Assembly: GCA_910576335.1 (NCBI GenBank) | Contig: CAJTIU010000003.1 | Span: 124,001-188,000, forward strand | Source: Lachnospiraceae bacterium | Lineage (GTDB): Bacteria > Bacillota > Clostridia > Lachnospirales > Lachnospiraceae | Length of the DNA: 64,000 nt | Direction of reading: 5' to 3' | In this document: in pieces, positions 36,003 to 43,985 of the stretch | How the letters are laid out: every line of letters begins with the position of its first letter | Position numbering within the stretch: the first letter of the stretch is position 1 | Translations under genes and position numbers: made by a program | The notes under the pieces: generated by a model | Databases searched by the model: none | Told to the model about the DNA's origin: nothing | What the model saw: only the letters and a program-made list of their open reading frames with translations

Positions 36003-36017
36003 CAAAAGGAGGAGAAT

Positions 36018-38246
36018 ATGAGTATTTTATTTAACGATGGCACGAAAACATTTCATTTATTTAATAATGAGATCAGCTATATTATGATGGTTCTTCCGAA
36101 CGGACATATGGGTCAGCTTTATTTTGGCAAACGGGTGCACCACAGGGAGGATTATTCTTATCTGTATGAGACTGTACCTCGTCCTATGACTTCTTATGTG
36201 TTCGAGGGGGACCGGGCTCTGTCGCTGGAGCATGTGAAGCAGGAATACGGTGTGTACGGGACAACGGATTACCGTCGTCCTGCAGTGGAGATTCTGCAGC
36301 AGAATGGAAGCCGTATCTGTGATTTTAGATACAGGGGTTATGAGGTCAGGAAGGGAAAGCCGGAGCTTCCCGGCCTTCCGGCTACTTACACGGAAGATGG
36401 GGACGAGGCAGAGACGCTGGTTCTTACGCTGGAGGATCCGCTTACAGGAGCAGTACTGGAGCTTTTGTATACTATTTTTGCGGAGGGAGGCATCCTGGCA
36501 AGAAGTGTGCGGATTACGAATAAGGGAACGGAAGCTCTCCATCTGACGACGGCTATGAGTCTCTGTATGGATCTGCCGGATTGTGATTATGAGTGGCTTC
36601 AGTTTTCAGGAGCGTGGGCGAGGGAGCGGCATCTTAAGGTGCGGAAATTGGAGCAGGGCATCCAGGCGGTGGACAGCCGGAGGGGAAATTCTTCTCATGA
36701 GCACAATCCGTTTATTGTTCTGAAGCGTCCCGGGACAAATGAATTCCAGGGTGAGGTGATCGGCTTCAGCCTAATTTACAGTGGGAATTTCCTTGCCCAG
36801 GCAGAGGTGGATACCCATGACACGACGAGGGTTCTTATGGGGATCCATCCCATGGGCTTTGACTGGAAGTTAGAGCCAGGTGAGAGTTTTCAGACGCCGG
36901 AGGCGGTGATGGTGTATTCGGAGGAGGGCTTAAACGGCATGAGCCAGACGTTCCACCGTCTGTACCAGAGGAGGCTTGCAAGAGGGTACTGGCGGGACCG
37001 TCCGAGACCGGTTTTAAATAATAACTGGGAGGCAACTTATTTTGACTTTACCGAGGACCGGCTTGTGGAGATTGCGGGCAAGGCGAAGGAGTGCGGCGTG
37101 GAGCTGTTCGTGCTGGATGACGGGTGGTTTGGCGCAAGGAGCAGTGACCATGCGGGACTCGGAGACTGGGTGGCGAACCCGGAGCGTCTGTCCCGGGGCA
37201 TTACCGGGCTGGCGGAGAGGATTGAAGGACTGGGCATGAAGTTCGGCCTCTGGTTTGAGCCGGAGATGGTAAATAAGGATTCTGACCTTTACCGGGCTCA
37301 TCCGGACTGGATTCTGTCTACGCCCGGCAGAAGTATTTCCCATGGGAGAAACCAGTATGTACTTGATTTTTCCAGGAAGGAAGTGGTAGACTGCATTTAC
37401 GGTATGATGGCGAAAATCTTAAGTGAGGCGAAGGTTTCCTATATTAAGTGGGACATGAACCGGAGCATTACGGAGTGCTATTCGCAGGCTCTGCCGCCGG
37501 ACCGGCAGGGGGAGGTGTTCCACCGCTATATTCTGGGGGTCTACGACCTGTATGAACGGCTGAATACGAATTTCCCCCATGTACTCTTTGAGTCCTGCGC
37601 AAGCGGCGGCGGGCGGTTTGACCCGGGCATCCTTTACTATGCGCCACAGGGGTGGGCGAGCGATGATTCCGATGCGGTGGAGCGTCTGAAGATCCAGTAT
37701 GGGACAACCTTCTGTTATCCGGTAAGCAGTATCGGAAGCCATGTATCCGTTGCGCCGAACCATCAGGTGTTCCGTAATACACCCCTTCATACAAGGGCAA
37801 ATGTAGCTTATTTCGGAACCTTTGGCTATGAGCTGGACTTAAATAAGCTGACGGAAGAGGAGCAGGAGGAAGTGAAGGAACAGATTGCCTTTATGAAGGA
37901 ATACCGGGAGGTTCTGCAGTTTGGAACATTTTTCAGACTGGTCAGTCCATTTGAGGGGAACATTACGTGCTGGATGGCAGTAAGTGAAGATAAGAGGACT
38001 GCGATTGCAGGCTGGTACCGGACTTTAAGCCATGTGAATATGCCCTTTATGAGGGTGCGCCTCCAGGGGCTTGACCCGGACCTCTGTTACGAGGAGCAGA
38101 GCTCGAAGAAGTCGTATTTTGGCGATGAGCTTATGAATATCGGACTTATTACGTCTGACGGAATGTCCGGACAGGTGGAGGAAAATACGGGTGAGTACGG
38201 TGACTTTGATTCTAGGCTGTATGTGCTGAGGGCGCTGATTTCATGA
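36018..38246 (+). CDS. Alpha-galactosidase, GH36
   Basis: 742 residues, the usual length for Firmicute tetrameric GH36 enzymes. It hydrolyses terminal alpha-1,6-galactose from raffinose, stachyose or melibiose, probably in the cytoplasm since there is no signal peptide. The N-terminal beta-sandwich (about 1-330) is followed by a TIM barrel: LFVLDDGWFGARSSDHAGLG, KFGLWFEPEMVN, then the nucleophile Asp479 in KWDMNR and the acid/base Asp549 in SDDSDAVERL. Both positions fit the family closely. The C-terminus ends in an antiparallel beta domain. It is preceded by an AraC-type regulator and followed by a terminator hairpin at 38252. Confidence 0.95.
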   Translation: MSILFNDGTKTFHLFNNEISYIMMVLPNGHMGQLYFGKRVHHREDYSYLYETVPRPMTSYVFEGDRALSLEHVKQEYGVYGTTDYRRPAVEILQQNGSRICDFRYRGYEVRKGKPELPGLPATYTEDGDEAETLVLTLEDPLTGAVLELLYTIFAEGGILARSVRITNKGTEALHLTTAMSLCMDLPDCDYEWLQFSGAWARERHLKVRKLEQGIQAVDSRRGNSSHEHNPFIVLKRPGTNEFQGEVIGFSLIYSGNFLAQAEVDTHDTTRVLMGIHPMGFDWKLEPGESFQTPEAVMVYSEEGLNGMSQTFHRLYQRRLARGYWRDRPRPVLNNNWEATYFDFTEDRLVEIAGKAKECGVELFVLDDGWFGARSSDHAGLGDWVANPERLSRGITGLAERIEGLGMKFGLWFEPEMVNKDSDLYRAHPDWILSTPGRSISHGRNQYVLDFSRKEVVDCIYGMMAKILSEAKVSYIKWDMNRSITECYSQALPPDRQGEVFHRYILGVYDLYERLNTNFPHVLFESCASGGGRFDPGILYYAPQGWASDDSDAVERLKIQYGTTFCYPVSSIGSHVSVAPNHQVFRNTPLHTRANVAYFGTFGYELDLNKLTEEEQEEVKEQIAFMKEYREVLQFGTFFRLVSPFEGNITCWMAVSEDKRTAIAGWYRTLSHVNMPFMRVRLQGLDPDLCYEEQSSKKSYFGDELMNIGLITSDGMSGQVEENTGEYGDFDSRLYVLRALIS

Positions 38247-38251
38247 TGCAT

Positions 38252-38270
38252 CCCCCACTTTTTATGGGGG
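38252..38270 (+). terminator. Terminator after the alpha-galactosidase gene
   Basis: CCCCCA and TGGGGG enclose a CTTTTTA loop, six bases after the stop. The rest of the gap to 38437 holds a GTAACA...TGTTAC inverted pair (about 38323-38355) and no gene. Confidence 0.6.
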
Positions 38271-38437
38271 ACGACTGCGCTTCGCCAGGGTGGGATCTGC
38301 GCACTTGCGCGAAGATTCAATAGCGTAACAATTCAGATACCCTCACTGTTACGTAATAGCCGCATGAGACAGCCACTGGTATGAGAATGTGCCGGGATGC
38401 ACTCTTTATTGGAACCGGTGAAGGGAGGATTGGTAAG

Positions 38438-39100
38438 ATGAAACAAGAAAAAAGTTCTTTTTTTAAACGATGCATCATGATGGTGACAGGGATTCTTTTT
38501 ATCGGAATCTGCGTCGGCTCATTTAGGCTCAGCGCTTTCGGGGTGGATGCATTTACCTGTATGAATCTGGGAATTAGCGGATTCCTTCATATGACCTTTG
38601 GAACATGGCAGCTTATTATGAATGCGGGAATCCTTGTGGTTGTATTTTTTACGGTGCGCCACTGTATCGGTGCGGGGACGATTGTGAATATGGTCGGTGT
38701 GGGGTATCTGGCGGATTTTATCTGCTGGCTGTTCCAGGAGGTGCTTAAGGTAGAGATGACGCTGCCGCTGCGGATTGTGGCGCTCTTTATCGGATGTATG
38801 TTTGCGGGGCTCGGGGTTTCTTTTTATATGGTTGCGGAAATGGGGATTGCCCCCTATGACAGTGTGGCCATTATGATTGAAAAGGTTACTGGAGGGAAAA
38901 TACAGTTCCAGTATGCAAGGGTGATCAGTGATGTTACGGTTGTAATTGCAGGCGTGGTATTCTGTCTGCTGTCGGGAGGGAATCTGTGGCTGATTATCGG
39001 AATCGGGACTATCTGCAATGCACTTTTTAACGGACCGCTGATCCAGTTTTTTAAAGTGCATGTGGCGCTTCCGATTATGGAAGGGAGAAGGAAAGAATAA
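38438..39100 (+). CDS. YczE/YitT-like integral membrane protein
   Basis: 220 residues from ATG 38438 (GGGAGG upstream); the longer frame from 38381 has no ribosome site. Five or six hydrophobic segments are visible, among them CIMMVTGILFIGICVGSFRL, LIMNAGILVVVFFTV, IVALFIGCMFAGLGVSFYM and VTVVIAGVVFCLLSG. The conserved acidic/small pattern GVDAFTCMNLGI and GIAPYDSVAIMI after the first and fourth helices is that of the YczE/YyaS/YitT family. Its biochemical role is not known; a transport function is presumed. Confidence 0.8.
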   Translation: MKQEKSSFFKRCIMMVTGILFIGICVGSFRLSAFGVDAFTCMNLGISGFLHMTFGTWQLIMNAGILVVVFFTVRHCIGAGTIVNMVGVGYLADFICWLFQEVLKVEMTLPLRIVALFIGCMFAGLGVSFYMVAEMGIAPYDSVAIMIEKVTGGKIQFQYARVISDVTVVIAGVVFCLLSGGNLWLIIGIGTICNALFNGPLIQFFKVHVALPIMEGRRKE

Positions 39101-39206
39101 GGAAAGGATAAGATAAGGAAAGGCCAGGAGGTTACATTCTTTATCTGCACGCAAAAGGCAGCCGGGGCATATAATATACCAGAGATTGATTTTGGGGGTG
39201 TATATT

Positions 39207-39566
39207 ATGGATAACAGGCTGCCTTATTATATGAAATACCCGATGCCGCAGTTTTATGATGATGACCGCACGGACCGCCGGGATTATGAGTATATGAAGA
39301 GTGTGTATCCGGATACGGCGAAGCGTCTGATCCCGTATGTGGAGGAAGAATGTGACCGTATGGAATATGACGGGAGCATGATGTATGATGAGTATCCTGA
39401 CAGGCTTGGGCTCCGGCTTATGTGCAGGAGAATTTATGACCGGGCGAAGGATCAGGAGGAGAATCCGGGGGAGTGGCTCAGAGACTTGATTGAAGTTATG
39501 TCGTATCAGGAACTTTTAAGAAGACGCAGTGAACACAGGAATATCAGAAAGCGTCTGTACTATTAG
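39207..39566 (+). CDS. Small conserved hypothetical protein
   Basis: 119 residues from ATG 39207, preceded by GGGGGTG. A Tyr-, Asp- and Arg-rich protein: PYYMKYPMPQFYDDD at the start, KRLIPYVEEECDRMEYD in the middle, and an Arg-rich end (LLRRRSEHRNIRKRLYY). It has no membrane segment or signal. TATAAT at about 39171 may be the promoter. I believe related proteins occur in other Lachnospiraceae, but I cannot name a function. Confidence 0.6.
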   Translation: MDNRLPYYMKYPMPQFYDDDRTDRRDYEYMKSVYPDTAKRLIPYVEEECDRMEYDGSMMYDEYPDRLGLRLMCRRIYDRAKDQEENPGEWLRDLIEVMSYQELLRRRSEHRNIRKRLYY

Positions 39567-39928
39567 ACTTCAGATCTCATTCTTCCGCCTTGCAGGCTGA
39601 AAATTTATCCTGAGAGGGAATGTACCGGCAATTAGTGTGGGCTATACTAGAAGTGCAAAGGAGCAGACATGGAAGGGCACGTAAGCAGTCTGCCGGGGGA
39701 AGCAGTTTCACGCAGATTTCCTTCGGCCTGCTGTTTGCAGTTATAATTTTACGGTCAGAAAAACGCTTATAATAACAGCCCGGATCAATGCTTCAAGTAG
39801 CATGCGTAAATGTTTGACTTGTGAAATGCTGGACGAATGCGGTGAAATGTGGTAGAATAATGTGCGGGCTAAAGCTGCGAGGAGAATGGCAGCTATTGGA
39901 TTTCGTACAGATGAAGGAGCATCCGGAT
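39567..39928. other. Intergenic region before the shikimate kinase gene
   Basis: No convincing gene. A TATACT box (about 39645) is followed by AAAGGAG and a 25-codon frame from ATG 39670, which could be a small leader peptide but has no support beyond its ribosome site. Inverted pairs GCAGAC/GTCTGC lie at about 39664-39693. TAGAAT at 39853 may be the -10 for the next gene. Confidence 0.35.
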
Positions 39929-40435
39929 ATGAAGAATGTTATTTTTATCGGAATGCCGGCAGTAGGAAAGAGCACAGTGGGTGTGATTGTGGCAAAGCGT
40001 CTTGGCTATCGCTTCCTGGATACAGATCTTTTGATTCAGGAACAGGAAGGAAAACTTTTAAAGGAAATTATTGCAGAGAGAGGAACAGAAGGATTCCTTG
40101 AGATTGAGGACAGAGTGAATGCAGGGGTCAGCACAGAGCGCTCGGTGATATCGCCGGGAGGAAGTGTTGTCTATTGTGAAAATGCGATGAAGCATTATAA
40201 AGAAATTGGAATAGTCGTATATTTAAAGATATCATTTGACATAATAAATAGCAGGCTTAAGAATGCAAGAAACCGCGGGGTCGTGCTTAAGGATGGGCAG
40301 ACTTTCCGGGATTTATATAACGAGAGGACGGCCCTTTTTGAGAAATATGCAGATGTGACGATTTGCGAAGATCATCTCAGTCTGGAGGAAACCGTTGACA
40401 AGGTGATGGAGACTTTGGCTGGCAACAGTCACTAA
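39929..40435 (+). CDS. aroK: Shikimate kinase
   Basis: 168 residues from ATG 39929, ten bases after AAGGAG; earlier in-frame starts add a tail that is not part of the fold. It phosphorylates shikimate in the chorismate pathway. The Walker A is GMPAVGKST at residues 8-16, the shikimate-binding Asp is in FLDTDLLIQ, and the second substrate motif SPGGSVVY is clear. A lid-type Arg region (LKNARNRGVVLKDG) follows. The length is normal for AroK. The next gene is murA after a long control region, so it is probably transcribed separately. Confidence 0.85.
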   Translation: MKNVIFIGMPAVGKSTVGVIVAKRLGYRFLDTDLLIQEQEGKLLKEIIAERGTEGFLEIEDRVNAGVSTERSVISPGGSVVYCENAMKHYKEIGIVVYLKISFDIINSRLKNARNRGVVLKDGQTFRDLYNERTALFEKYADVTICEDHLSLEETVDKVMETLAGNSH

Positions 40436-40495
40436 TCACCCCCGGATTGCTGCTGTGGGCGGTCGCCCGGGCCATGAACCGGAACATTGGTTGTG

Positions 40496-40532
40496 TTACT
40501 ATTTATGGACTAACCGTCCGCTCATAGTAACG
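40496..40532. repeat. Inverted pair GTTACTAT / ATAGTAAC family
   Basis: GTTACTATTTATGG and CCGCTCATAGTAAC enclose a short loop. It is related to the GTTACTGT...ACAGTAAC elements around 47989-48121 and 48409-48435. It could be a terminator for aroK or a dispersed repeat. Confidence 0.45.
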
Positions 40533-40665
40533 CATCCAGCCTATTTAAAAGTCGCTTTCAGCAAGGGGCTGGATGTTGGAAACCACCATTTTATCGCTCG
40601 GATGCCGTGCAGCGGGGTGCAAGGCTCCGTGAATAACAACTTGGTTGTTACAAAAAAGTTACATA

Positions 40666-40717
40666 TTTGTAAAAAATGTTTTACAAATCGTGGATTTGTG
40701 ATATACTTATGGATATG
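40666..40717 (+). promoter_or_regulatory. murA promoter with two overlapping inverted repeats
   Basis: -35 TTTACA (40681-40686) and -10 TATACT (40703-40708) are 16 bases apart. One inverted repeat, TTTGTAAAA/TTTTACAAA (40666-40687), covers the -35. A second, ACAAATC-GTG-GATTTGT (40683-40699), fills the spacer. Two operators sharing bases suggest strict control of murA. Confidence 0.6.
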
Positions 40718-40783
40718 CATAAAATAACGTAACTAGATTCATATATTTGAGGGGTTAAATAAATAGTAGTTATGAGGTGTAGT

Positions 40784-42076
40784 ATGGAACAGTATGTAAT
40801 TAAAGGAGGTCATCCTCTTGTAGGAGAGGTTGAGATTAGTGGAGCAAAGAATGCGGCGCTTGCTATTTTAGCTGCAGCGATTATGACAGATGAGACTGTC
40901 CGTGTAGATAATCTTCCGGACGTGAATGATATTAATGTTTTACTTGATGCAATTTCTGGTATTGGCGGTACGGTTCACCGTGTTGACCGGCATACCGTAC
41001 AGATTAATGGAAAAAGAATTCGGGACTTAAGTATCGAATATGACTATATTAAGAAGATCAGGGCGTCCTATTATTTGTTAGGTGCGCTTCTTGGAAAATA
41101 TAAACATGCAGAGGTTGCGCTTCCGGGGGGATGTAATATTGGAAGCAGGCCGATTGACCAGCATCTGAAGGGATTCCGTGCCCTTGGGGCAGATGTGGAT
41201 ATTGAGCATGGCAAGATTATTGCAGAAGCAGGCCGTCTTGTAGGAAAACACATTTATTTTGATGTTGTGAGTGTCGGGGCGACGATTAATGTCATGATGG
41301 CGGCGACCATGGCAGAGGGGCTTACGATTATGGAAAATGTTGCCAAGGAGCCCCATGTGGTTGATGTTGCCAACTTCCTGAACAGTATGGGGGCAAATAT
41401 CAGAGGAGCCGGGACGGATGTCATCAAGATCCGGGGTGTGCAGCGTCTTCACAGCACGGACTATTCCGTAATTCCGGATCAGATTGAGGCAGGGACCTTT
41501 ATGTTTGCAGCAGCGGCAACCAGAGGGGATGTTACGGTTCTTAATGTAATTCCGAAGCATCTTGAGGCAACTGTTGCGAAGCTGATTGAGATTGGCTGTG
41601 AGGTGGAGGAGTTTGATGACGCGGTCCGCGTAGTGTCAAAGGGAGGCTTAAGAAGCACCCATGTAAAGACACTTCCGTATCCGGGATTTCCGACAGATAT
41701 GCAGCCGCAGATTGGAGTTACTCTGGCCCTGTGTTCAGGGACGAGTACAATTACGGAGAGTATCTTTGAGAATCGTTTTAAATACCTGGATGAACTTGCC
41801 AGGATGGGAGCGAACATTAAGGTGGAAGGGAATTCTGCCACCATAGAGGGAGTCCGCAGATTTTCAGCCGCACGGGTGAGCGCGCCGGATCTTCGCGCGG
41901 GGGCGGCGCTCTGTATCGCAGGACTTGCCACAGACGGGATTACGATTGTGGATGACATTGTGTATATACAGCGGGGGTATGAGAAGTTCGAAGAGAAGCT
42001 TCGCAGTATAGGCGGAATGATTGAAAAGGTTTCTACAGAAAGAGAAATTCAAAAGTTTAAATTAAAGGTAAGCTGA
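40784..42076 (+). CDS. murA: UDP-N-acetylglucosamine 1-carboxyvinyltransferase
   Basis: 430 residues from ATG 40784, with GAGGTG a few bases upstream; ATG 40772 is less well placed. It transfers enolpyruvate from PEP to UDP-GlcNAc, the first step of peptidoglycan synthesis in the cytoplasm. ISGAKNAALAIL holds the conserved Lys-Asn pair, and PGGCNIGSRPIDQHL the catalytic, fosfomycin-sensitive Cys. PGFPTDMQPQ and the final VYIQRGYEKFEEKL are also diagnostic. Firmicutes often have two copies; I cannot tell which this one is. Its 3' end is overlapped by the tail of a truncated grdA on the other strand. Confidence 0.95.
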   Translation: MEQYVIKGGHPLVGEVEISGAKNAALAILAAAIMTDETVRVDNLPDVNDINVLLDAISGIGGTVHRVDRHTVQINGKRIRDLSIEYDYIKKIRASYYLLGALLGKYKHAEVALPGGCNIGSRPIDQHLKGFRALGADVDIEHGKIIAEAGRLVGKHIYFDVVSVGATINVMMAATMAEGLTIMENVAKEPHVVDVANFLNSMGANIRGAGTDVIKIRGVQRLHSTDYSVIPDQIEAGTFMFAAAATRGDVTVLNVIPKHLEATVAKLIEIGCEVEEFDDAVRVVSKGGLRSTHVKTLPYPGFPTDMQPQIGVTLALCSGTSTITESIFENRFKYLDELARMGANIKVEGNSATIEGVRRFSAARVSAPDLRAGAALCIAGLATDGITIVDDIVYIQRGYEKFEEKLRSIGGMIEKVSTEREIQKFKLKVS

Positions 42077-42325
42077 CGCGATTGGGGACGGGGTAAAATT
42101 CATTTTACCCCGTCCCCAATCGCGATTTTCTAAAGATACTGGCAGAATTCGTCTACGCTTCTGATTCTCCAGATCCATTGCGCCTGCACTTGTTCAGACA
42201 AAGCATTCCGTGGAGGAAAAGATTACTTCCCCGCCGGCTGACTGCACACACTCTGCAATTGCCGGTCCCGGAATTCCGTCACGGTCTCCAATAATAATTG
42301 CTTTCTTTCCGGCTAAGATTGCCAT
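42062..42325 (-). pseudogene. grdA: Truncated grdA (selenoprotein A of glycine reductase)
   Basis: Read from ATG 42325, behind AGGAGG, the frame gives [20 protein letters not shown], then [10 protein letters not shown], a UGA at 42196-42194, and TSAGAMDLENQKR. This is the GrdA N-terminus with its CxxU redox motif and Sec at position 44, where the family has it. Homology stops near 42155, after about 57 of the roughly 155 residues. The frame then runs through a unique 30 bases and palindromic copy E to a stop at 42064-42062. The missing two thirds make it very likely inactive, so the reductase must use a GrdA encoded elsewhere. Standard gene callers will miss it because of the UGA. Confidence 0.85.
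42077..42124. repeat. Palindromic GGGACGGGG repeat, copy E
   Basis: Arms 42077-42099 and 42102-42124 pair perfectly around TC. The core is as in other copies, but the centre is GGTAAAATTCATTTTACC and the outer ends are CGCGATT/AATCGCG. It starts directly after the murA stop and sits at the breakpoint of the truncated grdA. Confidence 0.85.
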
Positions 42326-42563
42326 GGCTTTTCAGCCTCCTTTCTACATATCCTCTTTTTACATCTATTTTACATATTCTCTTCATGCATTTTAATAAAA
42401 ATATTAATTTTTTTTGCTTAAAATTCAAATATTTATTGATTTATATTATTATAATCTATACAAAAAATGATTATATCTATAAAAGACAGTATAGACCGCC
42501 TTATTTATCTCTGTTTTATACATTTATAAATAAAATAAATATATAACAATATTTATAAAAGAC
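42326..42563. other. AT-rich intergenic region between divergent grd genes
   Basis: Very AT-rich with runs of T and A; the minus strand would hold the promoter of the grdA fragment, but I see no clear -35/-10 pair. No gene. Confidence 0.4.
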
Positions 42564-42646
42564 TTGAATGTTATCGCGATTAGTTGTATAATGTGAACAA
42601 CAGATAGCGGAGATCATTTTTTTTTGAACTTGTGTTATCGCGATTA
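42564..42646 (+). promoter_or_regulatory. grd operon promoter with duplicated operator-like motif
   Basis: -35 TTGAAT (42564-42569), a 17-base spacer and -10 TATAAT (42587-42592). The 13-mer GTTATCGCGATTA fills most of the spacer (42570-42582) and recurs exactly at 42634-42646, 64 bases on, about six helical turns. Its core ATCGCGAT is a perfect palindrome. This is a strong candidate for binding of a dimeric repressor, perhaps the TetR protein at 47275. Confidence 0.75.
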
Positions 42647-42675
42647 CAAAAATGGAGTAAAAGGAGGGAACTTGT

Positions 42676-43965
42676 ATGAAATTGGAACTCGGCAAAATAC
42701 AGATAGGGGACATCCAATTTGCAGACAGAACCTACATTGAGAATCATGTTCTCTATGTGAACAAGGAAGAAGTGGAAAAGATGGTTCTGGAGGATGATAA
42801 GCTTTTAGAGTGTCATCTGGATATTGCGAGACCGGGGGATGCGACAAGGATTACGCCAGTGAAGGATGTCATTGAGCCGCGCGTGAAGGTCAGCGGCGGC
42901 GGGGAGATTTTCCCGGGCGTGATTGGAAAGGTGTCGCCAACAGTCGGCGAGGGCAGGACTCATGCACTTGAAGGATGCTGTGTTGTTACAGTTGGAAGAA
43001 TTGTAGGCTTCCAGGAAGGTGTAATTGACATGAGCGGTCCGGCGGCAGACTACTGTCCGTTCTCTAAGACGGTGAATCTGTGTGTTGTGATTGAACCTCA
43101 GGAAGGCCTTGAGACCCATGTGTATGAGAGAGCGGGACGTCTGGCAGGGCTTAAGGTTGCGACTTATCTGGGCGAGGCGGGAAAGAATGTGGAGCCTGAT
43201 ACTCTGGATGTATTTGAGACGAAGCCGGTATTCCAGCAGGCAGCTGAATATCCAGAGCTTCCGAAGGTAGGATATGTACATATGCTGCAGTCCCAGGGAC
43301 TTCTGCACGATACCTATTACTATGGAGTCGATGCGAAGCAGTTTGTACCGACGTTCATGTATCCGACAGAGATTATGGATGGGGCAATTGTTTCAGGAAA
43401 CTGTGTGGCTCCGTGTGACAAGGTTACCACGTATCATCATCTTCACAATCCGGTGATTGACGAGTGCTATAAGCGGCACGGCAAAGAGATTAATTTCATG
43501 GGCGTAATACTGACAAATGAGAATGTATTCCTTGCAGATAAGGAGAGACATTCTGATATGGTTGCGAAGCTGGCGGAATGGATGGAATTAGACGGCGTCC
43601 TGATTACGGAGGAAGGCTACGGCAACCCGGATACAGATCTTATGATGAACTGCCGTAAGGTAGAGCGTAAGGGAACCAAGGTAGTTCTTATTACAGATGA
43701 ATTCCCGGGCAAGGACGGAAAGTCCCAGTCACTGGCTGATACCTGTGACGAGGCAACTGCACTTGCTTCCTGCGGACAGGGGAACATGACTTTGCAGTTC
43801 CCTGCTATGGAGAAGGTAATCGGTATGCAGGATTATATTGAGAGCCAGATCGGCGGCTGGGCAGGCTGTATTAACGAGGACGGTTCTTTTGAGGCGGAGA
43901 TTCAGATTATCATTGCATCCACGATTGCGAACGGATTTAACAGGCTGGCTGCAAGAGGATACTAG
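42676..43965 (+). CDS. Glycine/sarcosine/betaine-type reductase component B, proprotein subunit (GrdE/GrdG/GrdI-like)
   Basis: 429 residues, the full length of the family. The precursor cleaves itself to form a pyruvoyl group; the site is the Asn242-Cys243 bond in VSGNCVAPCDK, in line with the known position. Earlier motifs such as RPGDATRITPVKDVIEPRVK and GRTHALEGCCVVTVGR are typical. With the next gene it makes the substrate-binding component B, which forms a Schiff base with the amino group of the substrate. Whether the substrate is glycine, sarcosine, betaine or something else cannot be told by eye. The neighbouring NSS-type transporter suggests an amino acid. AAAGGAGGG precedes the ATG; the promoter is described at 42564. 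Confidence 0.9.
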   Translation: MKLELGKIQIGDIQFADRTYIENHVLYVNKEEVEKMVLEDDKLLECHLDIARPGDATRITPVKDVIEPRVKVSGGGEIFPGVIGKVSPTVGEGRTHALEGCCVVTVGRIVGFQEGVIDMSGPAADYCPFSKTVNLCVVIEPQEGLETHVYERAGRLAGLKVATYLGEAGKNVEPDTLDVFETKPVFQQAAEYPELPKVGYVHMLQSQGLLHDTYYYGVDAKQFVPTFMYPTEIMDGAIVSGNCVAPCDKVTTYHHLHNPVIDECYKRHGKEINFMGVILTNENVFLADKERHSDMVAKLAEWMELDGVLITEEGYGNPDTDLMMNCRKVERKGTKVVLITDEFPGKDGKSQSLADTCDEATALASCGQGNMTLQFPAMEKVIGMQDYIESQIGGWAGCINEDGSFEAEIQIIIASTIANGFNRLAARGY

Positions 43966-43985
43966 GAAAGGGGGATTCAATTATT

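Noticed and set aside
38246-38437. Small gene between alpha-galactosidase and the YczE-like gene
   Set aside because: Only short frames without ribosome sites; the stretch holds a terminator and an inverted repeat.
42210-42395. Plus-strand reading frame of 61 codons
   Set aside because: It is the antisense of the truncated grdA on the minus strand and has no ribosome site.
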